Of a stretch of 12,292 nt of DNA, positions 1-7,007 are shown one piece after another. Position numbers and translations under genes: made by a program. Position 1 is the first letter of the stretch. The number at the start of each line of letters is the position of its first letter. The notes under the pieces are model-generated. The model did not search any database, was not told the DNA's origin, and saw only the letters and a program-made list of their open reading frames with translations. The DNA is from JBDLID01 sp039715055 (GTDB taxonomy: Bacteria > Desulfobacterota > Desulfobulbia > Desulfobulbales > Desulfocapsaceae). Location: NCBI GenBank assembly GCA_039715055.1, contig JBDLID010000093.1:1-12292 (forward strand), written 5' to 3'.

Positions 1-1765
1 CCCCGTCAATACAGCAAAGTCCAGTGACATTGCCAAGATGGTCAAGGGGGATATCCTTGTGACTCCAGAGGATCTCTGTCAGTTCATCCCGCACCTTGTC
101 AACAGACAGCGGAGACGCCCCCCGAATTCGGACCTCAATTTCAAGCTGATCCAGCTGCTGATCGATGGCCTGATAACGGCTGATTGATGGCTCACAGAAA
201 GAGGGAATCAGGGAGGAGTCTGATGATACTGGTCGCTCAAAGAGATTTTTCTGCACCGGATGCAGTTCCCTGCAGATGACCCACAACGTTTTCACCACCC
301 GTGCCAGCTGCTCCGGATCATGTTGAATAACCCCTTTTTCAGCCAGTGCCTCCTGGGAGAAAATACCGCACTCAAGCGGAACAAAGCCCTGCCTGGAGAC
401 CTGCTCCCGGTCGAGATAAATGGGGATTTTGCCCTCCAGTGCATATTCCTGGAGGATGGATCCGGGTACATCTTTGAGTGAGAGGCAGATGACCTGGTCA
501 AAGAGGCCCACGGTTCCACCGGGGATATTTTTTTCATAGGCCTTGAGCGTGTCGGAGACGTAAAACCTTCTCTCCGGATCACTGATCGACAGATCGGTTT
601 CACCCCCCTGGGCCCACAGGTTTGAGACCAGAATCTTCAGTGCATGGGCGTTGCTGCGAACAGCATCGGCAATGCCGGGAACCTGGAGGATTGGAATCAG
701 TGAGGAGTAGAGGCTGCCGGGAGCCATGACAATAATATCCGCCTCAGCGATCAGGTTGATCACCTCAGGCAGTACCCTCGGCTCCCCGCAAAATCTTGAA
801 AAAACCTGCTCCACCGGTACGCCGCGCCGGGCAAAACCAGATTTATGTTCACCGGTGACCTGGACGCCGTTTGCGTAGAGAAAACTGAGCTGGGCCTGGG
901 TTGCCGTACTTGGCAGTACCCCGTTGTCACAGATCCCCAGCGGCTCATACAGTTTTGCAAGGCCCTTTTGCAGGGCGGCCTCCAGAGGGCTCGGCTCAGC
1001 CACCAGATCGGCGGAACTGAGTTCCACCGGCAGCTCTTCATAGATTGAAGCCGCAAGGATCAAATTTCCCAGGCAGTGCTTCCGTTCAAGGCAGACTGAA
1101 AGCCTGATGTCACTAAAAATAAAATCAAGGAGACGTTCAAGTAATTTTGCCAGAGGGTCGGGAAGACAGGAGAGCCTCACACAGCACTGATCAAAAAGAG
1201 CTAAAACAGAGCCCGGGTGGGAACTGAACCGGTAATTAAAAAGGGCTGCCAGCCCCCTGACCACCTCCAGCGCCTCAACAGCACTGAGCCCGTAGAGATT
1301 CTGGAGCCGGTGAGACTGGATGGAGGAAAGGAGAACGTGGCGGATATCACCGAGAGCAATCAGCGGTATATCCTTGAGCAGCTCCCCGGTGGAGCCGCCG
1401 TCATCTGTAACGCAGACCACTGAGCGGGTTTGAGGGAAAAACTCCTTCAGGCCGACAAACGGAGCGCGGGTCCAGGAAACGGATCTGGAATCGCCGCCGA
1501 TGATATTGGACAGACCGGTTCCACCGCCGAACACCACCACCTTCACCTGTTCAACCGGGGCACCGGCCAACCGGTAGCGCAGGCTCTGAAAAGAAGCAGC
1601 GGTCTCCTTATCGATTCCAGGCGGCTCGCCGTAGAGCACCAGTTCGACCAGTTTTTCCCGCAGCTCACCATGGGGCAGCATGTCAAAAGGCGACAGCCGC
1701 CTCTTCAGAATCCTGTCCAACAGGCCCTGAATTGACTGATCTGGTAAATAGTGGCTATTACTCAT
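1..1765 (-). CDS. YvcK/CofD-like protein (UPF0052 family), C-terminus beyond window
   Basis: The reading frame is open from ATG at 1763-1765 to the left edge: 588 complete codons, no stop, so the gene is partial at its 3' end. It carries the family's nucleotide-binding glycine loop GGGTG at residues 80-84, then TDDGGSTGEL (120-129), a LGDIRHVL segment (138-145), a GNLILAAS segment and an APGSLYSSLIP motif. These match YvcK/CofD-like proteins, which bind UDP-sugars in Bacillus (gluconeogenic growth and cell-wall control) or act as phospholactate transferases in F420 synthesis. No other F420 gene is visible, so a YvcK-like role is likelier, but this is inference. About 75 residues precede the glycine loop and roughly 100 or more follow the usual core, so the protein is much longer than typical YvcK (about 300-450 aa). 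A GGTGA Shine-Dalgarno just upstream supports this start. It lies 47 nt downstream of mdh on the same strand, probably co-transcribed. Confidence 0.87.
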   Translation of the reverse strand, partial: MSNSHYLPDQSIQGLLDRILKRRLSPFDMLPHGELREKLVELVLYGEPPGIDKETAASFQSLRYRLAGAPVEQVKVVVFGGGTGLSNIIGGDSRSVSWTRAPFVGLKEFFPQTRSVVCVTDDGGSTGELLKDIPLIALGDIRHVLLSSIQSHRLQNLYGLSAVEALEVVRGLAALFNYRFSSHPGSVLALFDQCCVRLSCLPDPLAKLLERLLDFIFSDIRLSVCLERKHCLGNLILAASIYEELPVELSSADLVAEPSPLEAALQKGLAKLYEPLGICDNGVLPSTATQAQLSFLYANGVQVTGEHKSGFARRGVPVEQVFSRFCGEPRVLPEVINLIAEADIIVMAPGSLYSSLIPILQVPGIADAVRSNAHALKILVSNLWAQGGETDLSISDPERRFYVSDTLKAYEKNIPGGTVGLFDQVICLSLKDVPGSILQEYALEGKIPIYLDREQVSRQGFVPLECGIFSQEALAEKGVIQHDPEQLARVVKTLWVICRELHPVQKNLFERPVSSDSSLIPSFCEPSISRYQAIDQQLDQLEIEVRIRGASPLSVDKVRDELTEILWSHKDIPLDHLGNVTGLCCIDG

Positions 1766-1812
1766 CAATCACCAAAAAATGATTCTTCGGTTAGTCTCTT
1801 TTCAGCAGCTTC

Positions 1813-2739
1813 TTACAGACCGGTGTCCGCCATCTGCTTCTTTACCACCTCAACGGACAGAGCCAGCAACTCTTTTTCCTCTGCGGTGAGTTCAAACTCA
1901 AGGATCTTCTCAACGCCGTCTGCACCGATCACCACCGGCACACCGAGGAAATAACCGGAAATACCGAACTCACCTTCCAGGTAGGCGGCACAGGGCAGAA
2001 CCCGTTTGGAGTCGCTCAACACTGCCTCGGCCATCTCAACGGCGGCAAGTCCCGGAGTGTAAAAGGCGGACCCGGTTTTGAGATGATTGACGATCTCCAT
2101 ACCGCCCTTCTGAGTGCGCTCGACGATCTGGTCGATCTTCTCGCTGGAGAGCAGGTCGCTGATCGGCACTCCGGCCACATTGGCGAGCCTCACCATGGGC
2201 AGCATATTATCACCATGAATTCCAAGCACCAGGGCATTGACATCCTTGGGTGCCACTCCCAGAGCCTCGGCAATAAAAGTCCTGTAACGAGCCGAATCAA
2301 GTACACCCGCCATGCCGATCACCTTCTCCTTGGGATGGCCGGTGACCTTGAAGGCGGTGTGGACCATGGCGTCGATGGGATTGGTGACGACAATCAGTAC
2401 ACAGTCGGGTGAATGTTTTACAGCCTCTTCAGCACAGGTTTTGACAATGGCGACATTCTTGGCAAGCAGGTCGTCGCGAGACATTCCCGGCTTCCGGGCG
2501 AGGCCGGCGGTGATGATCACCACATCGGAGTCGGCCGTGTCAGCGTAATCGTTTGAACCGGTAACCAGGTAGTTGAATCCCTCCACCGGACCGGACTGCA
2601 GCAGATCCAATGACTTACCCTGGGGAATACCCTCCACCACATCCAGCAAAACGACATCAGCCAGATTCTTGGCAGCAGCCCAGTGGGCAGCGGTGGCACC
2701 GACATTTCCGGCACCGATGATGGTAATCTTCTTTCTCAT
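1813..2739 (-). CDS. mdh: Malate dehydrogenase, NAD-dependent (LDH-like type)
   Basis: A complete 308-residue protein that interconverts malate and oxaloacetate with NAD(H) in the cytoplasm (TCA cycle, in either direction in anaerobes). The Rossmann loop GAGNVG is at residues 9-14, and Asp33 ends beta-2, which favours NAD over NADP. Arg82 and Arg88 in the mobile-loop sequence RKPGMSRDDL (82-91), Asn120 in TNPID, Asp148-Arg151 in GVLDSAR and His175 in GIHGDN form the substrate and catalytic set; Arg at 82 is the residue that selects malate over lactate. Length is normal for the LDH-like (type 3) MDH group. A purine-rich GGAAGGAGAGG lies just upstream of the ATG. It sits between kdsB and the YvcK-like gene on the same strand. 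The kdsB-mdh gap is enlarged by an inserted element. Confidence 0.97.
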   Translation of the reverse strand: MRKKITIIGAGNVGATAAHWAAAKNLADVVLLDVVEGIPQGKSLDLLQSGPVEGFNYLVTGSNDYADTADSDVVIITAGLARKPGMSRDDLLAKNVAIVKTCAEEAVKHSPDCVLIVVTNPIDAMVHTAFKVTGHPKEKVIGMAGVLDSARYRTFIAEALGVAPKDVNALVLGIHGDNMLPMVRLANVAGVPISDLLSSEKIDQIVERTQKGGMEIVNHLKTGSAFYTPGLAAVEMAEAVLSDSKRVLPCAAYLEGEFGISGYFLGVPVVIGADGVEKILEFELTAEEKELLALSVEVVKKQMADTGL

Positions 2740-2767
2740 ATCTTCTTCCTCTCCTTCCAGTTCATAT

Positions 2768-2938
2768 CATTTTTCGTAACTACTCACAGGTACTCCATCT
2801 TCGTTTGATCAGATCTCCTCACATAGAGGGGCTATAGACTCGTCGACCTGCTTAAACAAATATGAAGCACCTGTGAGCAGTTACAGTTTCGATGTAATTC
2901 CAGCTTCTTGCGCACCCCGTGAGTAGTTATCATTTTTC
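2768..2938. mobile_element. MITE-like insertion with 8-bp target duplication, possibly IS66-type
   Basis: A 155-bp segment (2776-2930) begins GTAACTACTCAC and ends GTGAGTAGTTAT; these ends are inverted repeats matching at 11 of 12 positions. Immediately outside lie identical 8-bp direct repeats CATTTTTC (2768-2775 and 2931-2938), as expected of a target-site duplication. There is no room for a transposase and no convincing ORF, so it is a miniature or solo remnant. Termini starting GTAA and an 8-bp duplication are characteristic of the IS66 family; that assignment is inference. It sits between kdsB and mdh. Removing the element plus one repeat copy would shrink the spacer from 217 to about 54 nt, so it probably interrupted a tighter kdsB-mdh operon. 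Confidence 0.7.
2864..2884. repeat. Internal inverted copy of the element terminus
   Basis: Read on the minus strand, this 21-bp stretch matches the element's left end (2776-2796) at 18 of 21 positions (GTAACTRCTCACAGGTRCTYC). It is a longer match than the outer right end at 2919-2930, but no target duplication flanks it. It may be a subterminal transposase-binding repeat or the scar of an older or nested copy. Confidence 0.6.
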
Positions 2939-2956
2939 AGCCGATCGACATACTGC

Positions 2957-3733
2957 TCAACCGGCCGATTCTTCACACAGAATTTCCTCAGCCCGGGCAA
3001 TGTCCTCAAGGGTGTCGACCTCAACCGAATCATACTCGGTGAGGACCACCTTAATCTTGTATCCATACTCCAGGGCCCGCAGTTGTTCAAGCTTTTCAAA
3101 ACGCTCCCACTCCCCTTCCGGCAGGGCGACAAAGGTGAGCAGAAACCCCTTGCGGTAGGCATAAAAACCAAGGTGTTTGTAGTAGGTGGGAGCGATCTTT
3201 TCTTCAGGGTTGCGCTGGAACGGCACCGGCGACCGGGAAAAGTAGAGGGCGTGATTATCCCGGTCAAAAACGGTCTTGACGTGATTGGGGTCATCGATCT
3301 CTTCAGGACGGATGATCTTGTAGATCAGGGTCGACATGGGCAGCGCAGGATCCTCAAGGAGCGGCAGGGCAACCTGCTCGATCACCTCGGACGGAAACAG
3401 GGGTTGATCGCCCTGGATGTTGACCACCACATCATGCTCTGAGATATCGAGCAGTTCCGCGGCCTCGGCCAGTCGATCAGAGCCGGAGACATGGTCACTG
3501 CGGGTCATCACAAATTCACCGCCGAAACCGGCAACGCAGTCGGCGATGCGCTGGTCGTCGGTGGCCACCACCACCCTGCTGAGCAGATCCACCTTGCGGG
3601 CTCTTTCCACCACATGCTGAATCATTGGTTTCCCGCAAATTTTTGCAAGCGGTTTTCCCTCAAAACGATTTGAATGGTAGCGGGCCGGGATAATCGCCAC
3701 CACCTCTGTCTCATGCTTCTGATCCGGTACCAT
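2957..3733 (-). CDS. kdsB: 3-deoxy-manno-octulosonate cytidylyltransferase (CMP-Kdo synthetase)
   Basis: A complete 258-residue protein that activates Kdo with CTP to CMP-Kdo for attachment to lipid A in LPS inner-core synthesis, in the cytoplasm. Residues 15-29 form the nucleotide-binding signature (IPARY...RF.GKPL). ATDD (57-60) follows. RSDHVSGSDR (78-87) and NIQGDQP (105-111, with Asp109 as the expected metal ligand) are hallmarks, as are the YKHLGFYAYR segment and VDTLEDI (Asp240) near the C-terminus. Length is close to the usual 245-260. The ATG has AAGGATAG about 8-10 nt upstream, but the first ten residues are not conserved in the family, so a GTG at codon 11 or 12 is also possible. 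It is divergent from rsmJ and implies a Gram-negative outer membrane. Confidence 0.97.
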   Translation of the reverse strand: MVPDQKHETEVVAIIPARYHSNRFEGKPLAKICGKPMIQHVVERARKVDLLSRVVVATDDQRIADCVAGFGGEFVMTRSDHVSGSDRLAEAAELLDISEHDVVVNIQGDQPLFPSEVIEQVALPLLEDPALPMSTLIYKIIRPEEIDDPNHVKTVFDRDNHALYFSRSPVPFQRNPEEKIAPTYYKHLGFYAYRKGFLLTFVALPEGEWERFEKLEQLRALEYGYKIKVVLTEYDSVEVDTLEDIARAEEILCEESAG

Positions 3734-3814
3734 AATCTCGATCTATCCTTTTCTAGTGTCGGGAGTCTGTCGTATCAACTCCACTGCAAATTTAACAAAC
3801 CGGCCCAAATCTCC

Positions 3815-4630
3815 ATGGTCCTCCACCTCCGGCACACCATTGACCCTGCAATCCATATCAGTTTCAGCGCAGATGAGCCAACTCTTCTCAAGGGTGCACA
3901 AAAACTGGCAGAAGCAACAGGCTTGAGCCTGCACCCTGTCGATACACCCTTTGTCAGTCGTCTGCTCTATACCACAGACGGCCTGAAATTTCAGCACCAC
4001 CTCGACGACGATTCAAGACCCGCAGAACTGTTCATCGATTACAACAGCCCTTCCCTGGATTACCGACGGGTTCACGGCGGCGGCATCAAGCAGCCACTTG
4101 CCCGGGCAGTGGGCATTAAGCCGGGCATCCGGCCCACTGTTTTCGACCTTACCGCCGGGCTGGGTATTGACGCCTTTATTCTCTGCTGTCTCGGCTGCCG
4201 GGTGACCATGATCGAACGCAGCCCTGTCCTGTCCCTGCTCATCGACGATGGTCTTGATCGCGCCCGCGGTTCAATTGAGCTGCAGTCTCTCCTTAGAGAC
4301 CGGTTGTCCATCGTCAATGACGACTCCATCACCATTCTGTCCGGTCTCAAGACTCCTCCAGACACCATTTATCTGGACCCCATGTATCCCCACCGCACCA
4401 AATCAGCCCTTAACAAGCAGGAGATGCGGCTCATTCGCTTCCTGGTCGGTGACGATGAGGATGCCGACCGGCTGCTTGATGCGGCTCTTGCCAGCGGAAG
4501 CCGACGGGTGGTGGTCAAGCGGCCCAAAGGGGCAGCCGAGCTGGGCGGTGCAAAACCAAGCCATGTCATCACCATGAAAAACAGCCGCTTTGATGTCTAT
4601 ATCAGAAACCGGATGCCGAAAGACAGGTGA
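3815..4630 (+). CDS. rsmJ: 16S rRNA m2G1516 methyltransferase RsmJ
   Basis: A 271-residue SAM-dependent methyltransferase, expected to methylate N2 of G1516 (E. coli numbering) in 16S rRNA. Visible motifs, numbered from the ATG at 3815: FIDYNSPSLDYRR (73-85, the family's substrate region), HGGGIKQPLARAVG (87-100), SAM motif I FDLTAGLGIDAF (110-121), acidic motif MIER (132-135), and catalytic-type LDPMYPHR (187-194) followed by KSALNKQEMR. VVVKRP and a FDVY tail also match RsmJ. The frame stays open upstream to 3674, but that would overlap kdsB, and family length (about 250 aa) favours 3815. No clear Shine-Dalgarno is visible, so the exact start is uncertain. It is divergent from kdsB (81-nt gap) and convergent with rlmH. 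Confidence 0.93.
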   Translation: MVLHLRHTIDPAIHISFSADEPTLLKGAQKLAEATGLSLHPVDTPFVSRLLYTTDGLKFQHHLDDDSRPAELFIDYNSPSLDYRRVHGGGIKQPLARAVGIKPGIRPTVFDLTAGLGIDAFILCCLGCRVTMIERSPVLSLLIDDGLDRARGSIELQSLLRDRLSIVNDDSITILSGLKTPPDTIYLDPMYPHRTKSALNKQEMRLIRFLVGDDEDADRLLDAALASGSRRVVVKRPKGAAELGGAKPSHVITMKNSRFDVYIRNRMPKDR

Positions 4631-4690
4631 CAAAAATGGCACCAGGCATCAACCTGCAGCTCAATCTCAATAGCTTAGGCACTTAGCGTT

Positions 4691-4764
4691 CAAGGTTGGT
4701 TTAGCGCAGCACAACCAGGCAACCTCTTGAAATTGTTGGGTTACGCTACGCTAACCCAACCTAC
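4691..4764. repeat. Degenerate REPIN-like palindromic repeat pair
   Basis: The right half (4735-4764) is a clean palindrome: GTTGGGTTA, a short GC-rich loop region, then TAACCCAACCTAC. The left half (about 4691-4720, GGTTGGTTTAGCGCAGC then ACAACC) is a decayed inverted partner. Spacing and total length match the near-perfect copy at 5751-5826. It lies between the convergent ends of rsmJ and rlmH, where the hairpin could also serve as a weak two-way terminator. Confidence 0.7.
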
Positions 4765-4821
4765 TCATACGAACGGGTTATTTAATTTAACGACAGTAAC
4801 CTGCAGCGTTCACTTTTTCAT

Positions 4822-5289
4822 TTATTTATGATATTTCTCTCCGGCTTTGATGGTATAGGCCCGGTAGAGCTGCTCCATCAGGATCAACCGGGCCATATCA
4901 TGGGTCAGGGTCATCCGGGAAAGGGAGAGCAGAAGATCGGCCCGTGAGATCACCTCGTCCGAGAGCCCCAGGGGGCCGCCGATTAAAAAAGAGACCTGTT
5001 TGACACCCTGGTTTTGCCAGCGGCTGATCTGCTCGGCAAGACCTTCGGAACTGAGCGATCTGCCGCCGGCGTCAAGGACCACCTTCACCGTACCGGGATC
5101 AACATTGTCGAGGAGCAGCCTCCCCTCCTCTTTTTTCTCCTGCTCCCCACTGCCCCCTTTTTTCTTTTTCACCTTGAGGATGGTCAGTGCAAGATTACAG
5201 TAGTGACGCAGACGTCCAGCAAAGTCGTCGATTCCCTCCTGCAGATAGGGTGCCTTTGTTTTTCCGAGAAAGAGGAGTTCCAGTTTCAT
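4822..5289 (-). CDS. rlmH: 23S rRNA pseudouridine-1915 N3-methyltransferase RlmH
   Basis: A complete 155-residue SPOUT-class methyltransferase, the same length as the E. coli enzyme, expected to make m3-pseudouridine at 1915 in helix 69 of 23S rRNA. The N-terminus MKLELLFLGKTK is typical. The SAM-binding trefoil-knot loop FLIGGPLGL is at 101-109, and the conserved C-terminal block (LSLSRMTLTHDMARLILMEQ, then LYRA and a terminal YHK) closes the knot. The usual Pro in MTLPH is Thr here. A lysine-rich run at 39-44 and an acidic-basic stretch to residue 55 fall in the normal variable RNA-binding region. The start codon lies only 3 nt after the stop of the upstream YkgJ-family gene, so translation is probably coupled. 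Confidence 0.97.
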   Translation of the reverse strand: MKLELLFLGKTKAPYLQEGIDDFAGRLRHYCNLALTILKVKKKKGGSGEQEKKEEGRLLLDNVDPGTVKVVLDAGGRSLSSEGLAEQISRWQNQGVKQVSFLIGGPLGLSDEVISRADLLLSLSRMTLTHDMARLILMEQLYRAYTIKAGEKYHK

Positions 5290-5292
5290 GGC

Positions 5293-5694
5293 TCAGCAGT
5301 GGATGGTCCCCTCCGCCTCCATAATTTCCCGCAGGATCCGGCAAAACTCCGCATATGAGATCTCCCTGTTAATCCCGGGACACGATTCTTTGATGGTCTT
5401 GAAATTGTTTTCATCGGAGAGAATGGAAGGGTGCAGGGGCCATTGGCCGCAGCGCCACGGTCTTCCCGTATGCACTGTACAGCCGTTGTCATAAAAGATA
5501 CAATGACCGTCGACCACCTTCATCTGGGTGACATTTCCGGTGACCCGCCAGTAACGGCTGCGCACCTCATCCTCACTCATTCCCAGGGCCTCAATCATCC
5601 GTTTTCGATCTTCTTCATCCAGGGAGACGGTGGTCTCCCCCTGGCAGCAGTAACCGCAGCGACTGCACTCAAAAATATCCTTCAGTTCTGCCAT
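5293..5694 (-). CDS. YkgJ-family putative metal/Fe-S cluster-binding protein
   Basis: A 133-residue cytoplasmic-looking protein. Counting from ATG at 5692-5694, it starts with the YkgJ/UPF0153 signature CSRCGYCC (residues 10-17), then HCIFYDNGCTVH, a RPWRCGQWPLHP block and late cysteines in CPG and FC. This eight-cysteine pattern is the family's (PF03692), predicted to bind zinc or an iron-sulfur cluster; no biochemical function is established. An in-frame TTG nine bases earlier is an alternative start, but neither start has a strong Shine-Dalgarno. The gene directly precedes rlmH (3-nt gap), giving a likely two-gene operon, so a link to rRNA modification or ribosome maturation is possible but unproven. 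Confidence 0.88.
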   Translation of the reverse strand: MAELKDIFECSRCGYCCQGETTVSLDEEDRKRMIEALGMSEDEVRSRYWRVTGNVTQMKVVDGHCIFYDNGCTVHTGRPWRCGQWPLHPSILSDENNFKTIKESCPGINREISYAEFCRILREIMEAEGTIHC

Positions 5695-5750
5695 AATGTT
5701 CAATTCTTATTTTTTTCGTAATAGAGAGAGCTTTCTTAAAATTCTCAGAG

Positions 5751-5826
5751 GTAGGTTGGGTTAAGCGAAGCGCAACCCAACAAAGTTGCTTATGATGTTG
5801 GGTTGCGCTTTGCTTAACCCAACCTA
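5751..5826. repeat. REPIN-like pair of inverted palindromic repeats
   Basis: Two 31-bp palindromic units in opposite orientation, 5751-5781 (GTAGGTTGGGTTAAGC...) and 5796-5826 (...GCTTAACCCAACCTAC), separated by a 14-bp spacer. The arms are complementary at 30 of 31 positions, so the block can fold either as one long stem or as two hairpins, since each unit is itself a hairpin. This two-unit layout is that of a REPIN/BIME. It is 57 nt upstream of the YkgJ-family gene and about 90 nt downstream of the glycosyltransferase stop; it could end or attenuate transcription. Confidence 0.85.
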
Positions 5827-5918
5827 CAGGCTGTTTTCTTCATTTTAGATAAACTATAAACCGGCTTCACCCTACTCCAAAATTACAGCTGTCAAAACCA
5901 AAAAACAGTCTTATCCCC

Positions 5919-7007
5919 TCAGTCGCCAAAAAGAAACTCTTCATAATCTTTGATCAGATGGTCCCAGCTAAACCGATCGGTCATGGCGACACTCTGTTCA
6001 GCTGTTAACGAATTGGGGTGCTGGAGACGGGACATCAATTCCTCCTTTAAGCATCCTCTCTCATAGAGGCAGGATTTGTCGAAAAGCTCCGGATAGGCAA
6101 GATCAGCAGGCAGAAGGGGTCGGCACCCGGCCCGCACCGCCTCAATGATGGCAATCCCAAAAAACTCATGATCAGCAGTGGAAACCACAATATCACCACG
6201 TGCCAGCAACCTCAGGTATTCAGCACGTGACGGAGCGTAGCCGAAATGAACAATGCGCTCAGCCAGTCGTTTCTGTGCCCGTTGGAAACAAGCGGGCCGG
6301 TTGTTAAACGACTGACCGAGAACGATCAGTTGAAACGGAACATCTTCATCCTGCAATTCATTGAGTGTCTGAAAAAAGAGCTCAGGGTTCTTGTCATGCT
6401 CCCAGCGGTGATTCCAGACGATCACCGGTATCGCTGTCGCTTCAGTCGATGGCCGTGCAGGAAAACTTTCAAAGTCGATGCCGGGATGGATTACCCGGGA
6501 TTTTTGGTCTAGTTCATCTGCCAGACTGGTAAGGTCCATGTCCGCCCCTTTTTTAAGGATGGGGGCAACACTGCTCAAAAAGCTCTGGCGATTGAACAAG
6601 GAGTTAAATGCCACCGCATCCGCCGCAAGGGCCGAGTTGAAGTTGATCGCTCCAAACTGGAACAGGTCACCTGTCATTACCCGGTTGGGATAGCCAAACT
6701 GATTTTCATGAAAATAGCAGCAGAAACGCGTTTCAGGATTCCAGCCGGAAAGGTTCTGGACAAGAGCCCTGAACATGGCCAGATCGACAAATGTTGACGC
6801 CAGTACACTATCAAACCACCTTCCGGACTCAGGGAGCTTTTTAAGTTCCTCGACAAACCAGGGCGCAGACAGCTGCATCCGCATTTTCCACTTTCTTGCC
6901 GGAAGCACAAGTTGGTGGAAATCAGCGTTCAAGTGGTCGCGTAGACCATCAAGGAAGAGTTTATGCGAGCCGCCATAATACGGCTCAAGAATCAGTATTT
7001 TTTTCAT
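5919..7007 (-). CDS. QTMAN-type (DUF3524/GTDC1) glycosyltransferase, probable tRNA-queuosine mannosyltransferase
   Basis: A complete 362-residue GT-B-fold glycosyltransferase. The N-terminal signature ILILEPYYGGSHKLFLDGL (4-22) and YFHENQFGYP (98-107) are diagnostic of the DUF3524 family, whose human member GTDC1/QTMAN adds mannose from GDP-mannose to queuosine at the wobble base of tRNA-Asp. The C-terminal GT4-like half has VWNHRWEHDKNP (197-208), FGYAPSR, and the donor-binding block HEFFGIAIIEAV with its E-x7-E pattern. The bacterial substrate is not known from sequence; queuosine tRNA is the family-based guess, a cell-surface glycan the alternative. Its first 23 bases overlap the end of the upstream YkgJ-family gene, implying translational coupling. 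No queuosine biosynthesis gene is in the window. Confidence 0.88.
   Translation of the reverse strand: MKKILILEPYYGGSHKLFLDGLRDHLNADFHQLVLPARKWKMRMQLSAPWFVEELKKLPESGRWFDSVLASTFVDLAMFRALVQNLSGWNPETRFCCYFHENQFGYPNRVMTGDLFQFGAINFNSALAADAVAFNSLFNRQSFLSSVAPILKKGADMDLTSLADELDQKSRVIHPGIDFESFPARPSTEATAIPVIVWNHRWEHDKNPELFFQTLNELQDEDVPFQLIVLGQSFNNRPACFQRAQKRLAERIVHFGYAPSRAEYLRLLARGDIVVSTADHEFFGIAIIEAVRAGCRPLLPADLAYPELFDKSCLYERGCLKEELMSRLQHPNSLTAEQSVAMTDRFSWDHLIKDYEEFLFGD

Noticed and set aside
292..1056. Several minus-strand and plus-strand open frames within 1-1765
   Set aside because: They are shadow frames of the YvcK/CofD-like gene, whose own frame is open throughout and carries all family motifs.
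3750..3778. Candidate minus-strand promoter TTGATA-N17-TAGAAA for kdsB
   Set aside because: Spacing is good, but transcription would start within or past the AAGGATAG ribosome binding site of the chosen ATG. It would only fit if kdsB begins at the GTG around codon 11-12.
3674..3814. Longer RsmJ reading frame starting at ATG 3674
   Set aside because: It would overlap the 5' end of the opposite-strand kdsB by 60 bp, adds residues unlike the family, and makes the protein about 70 residues too long.
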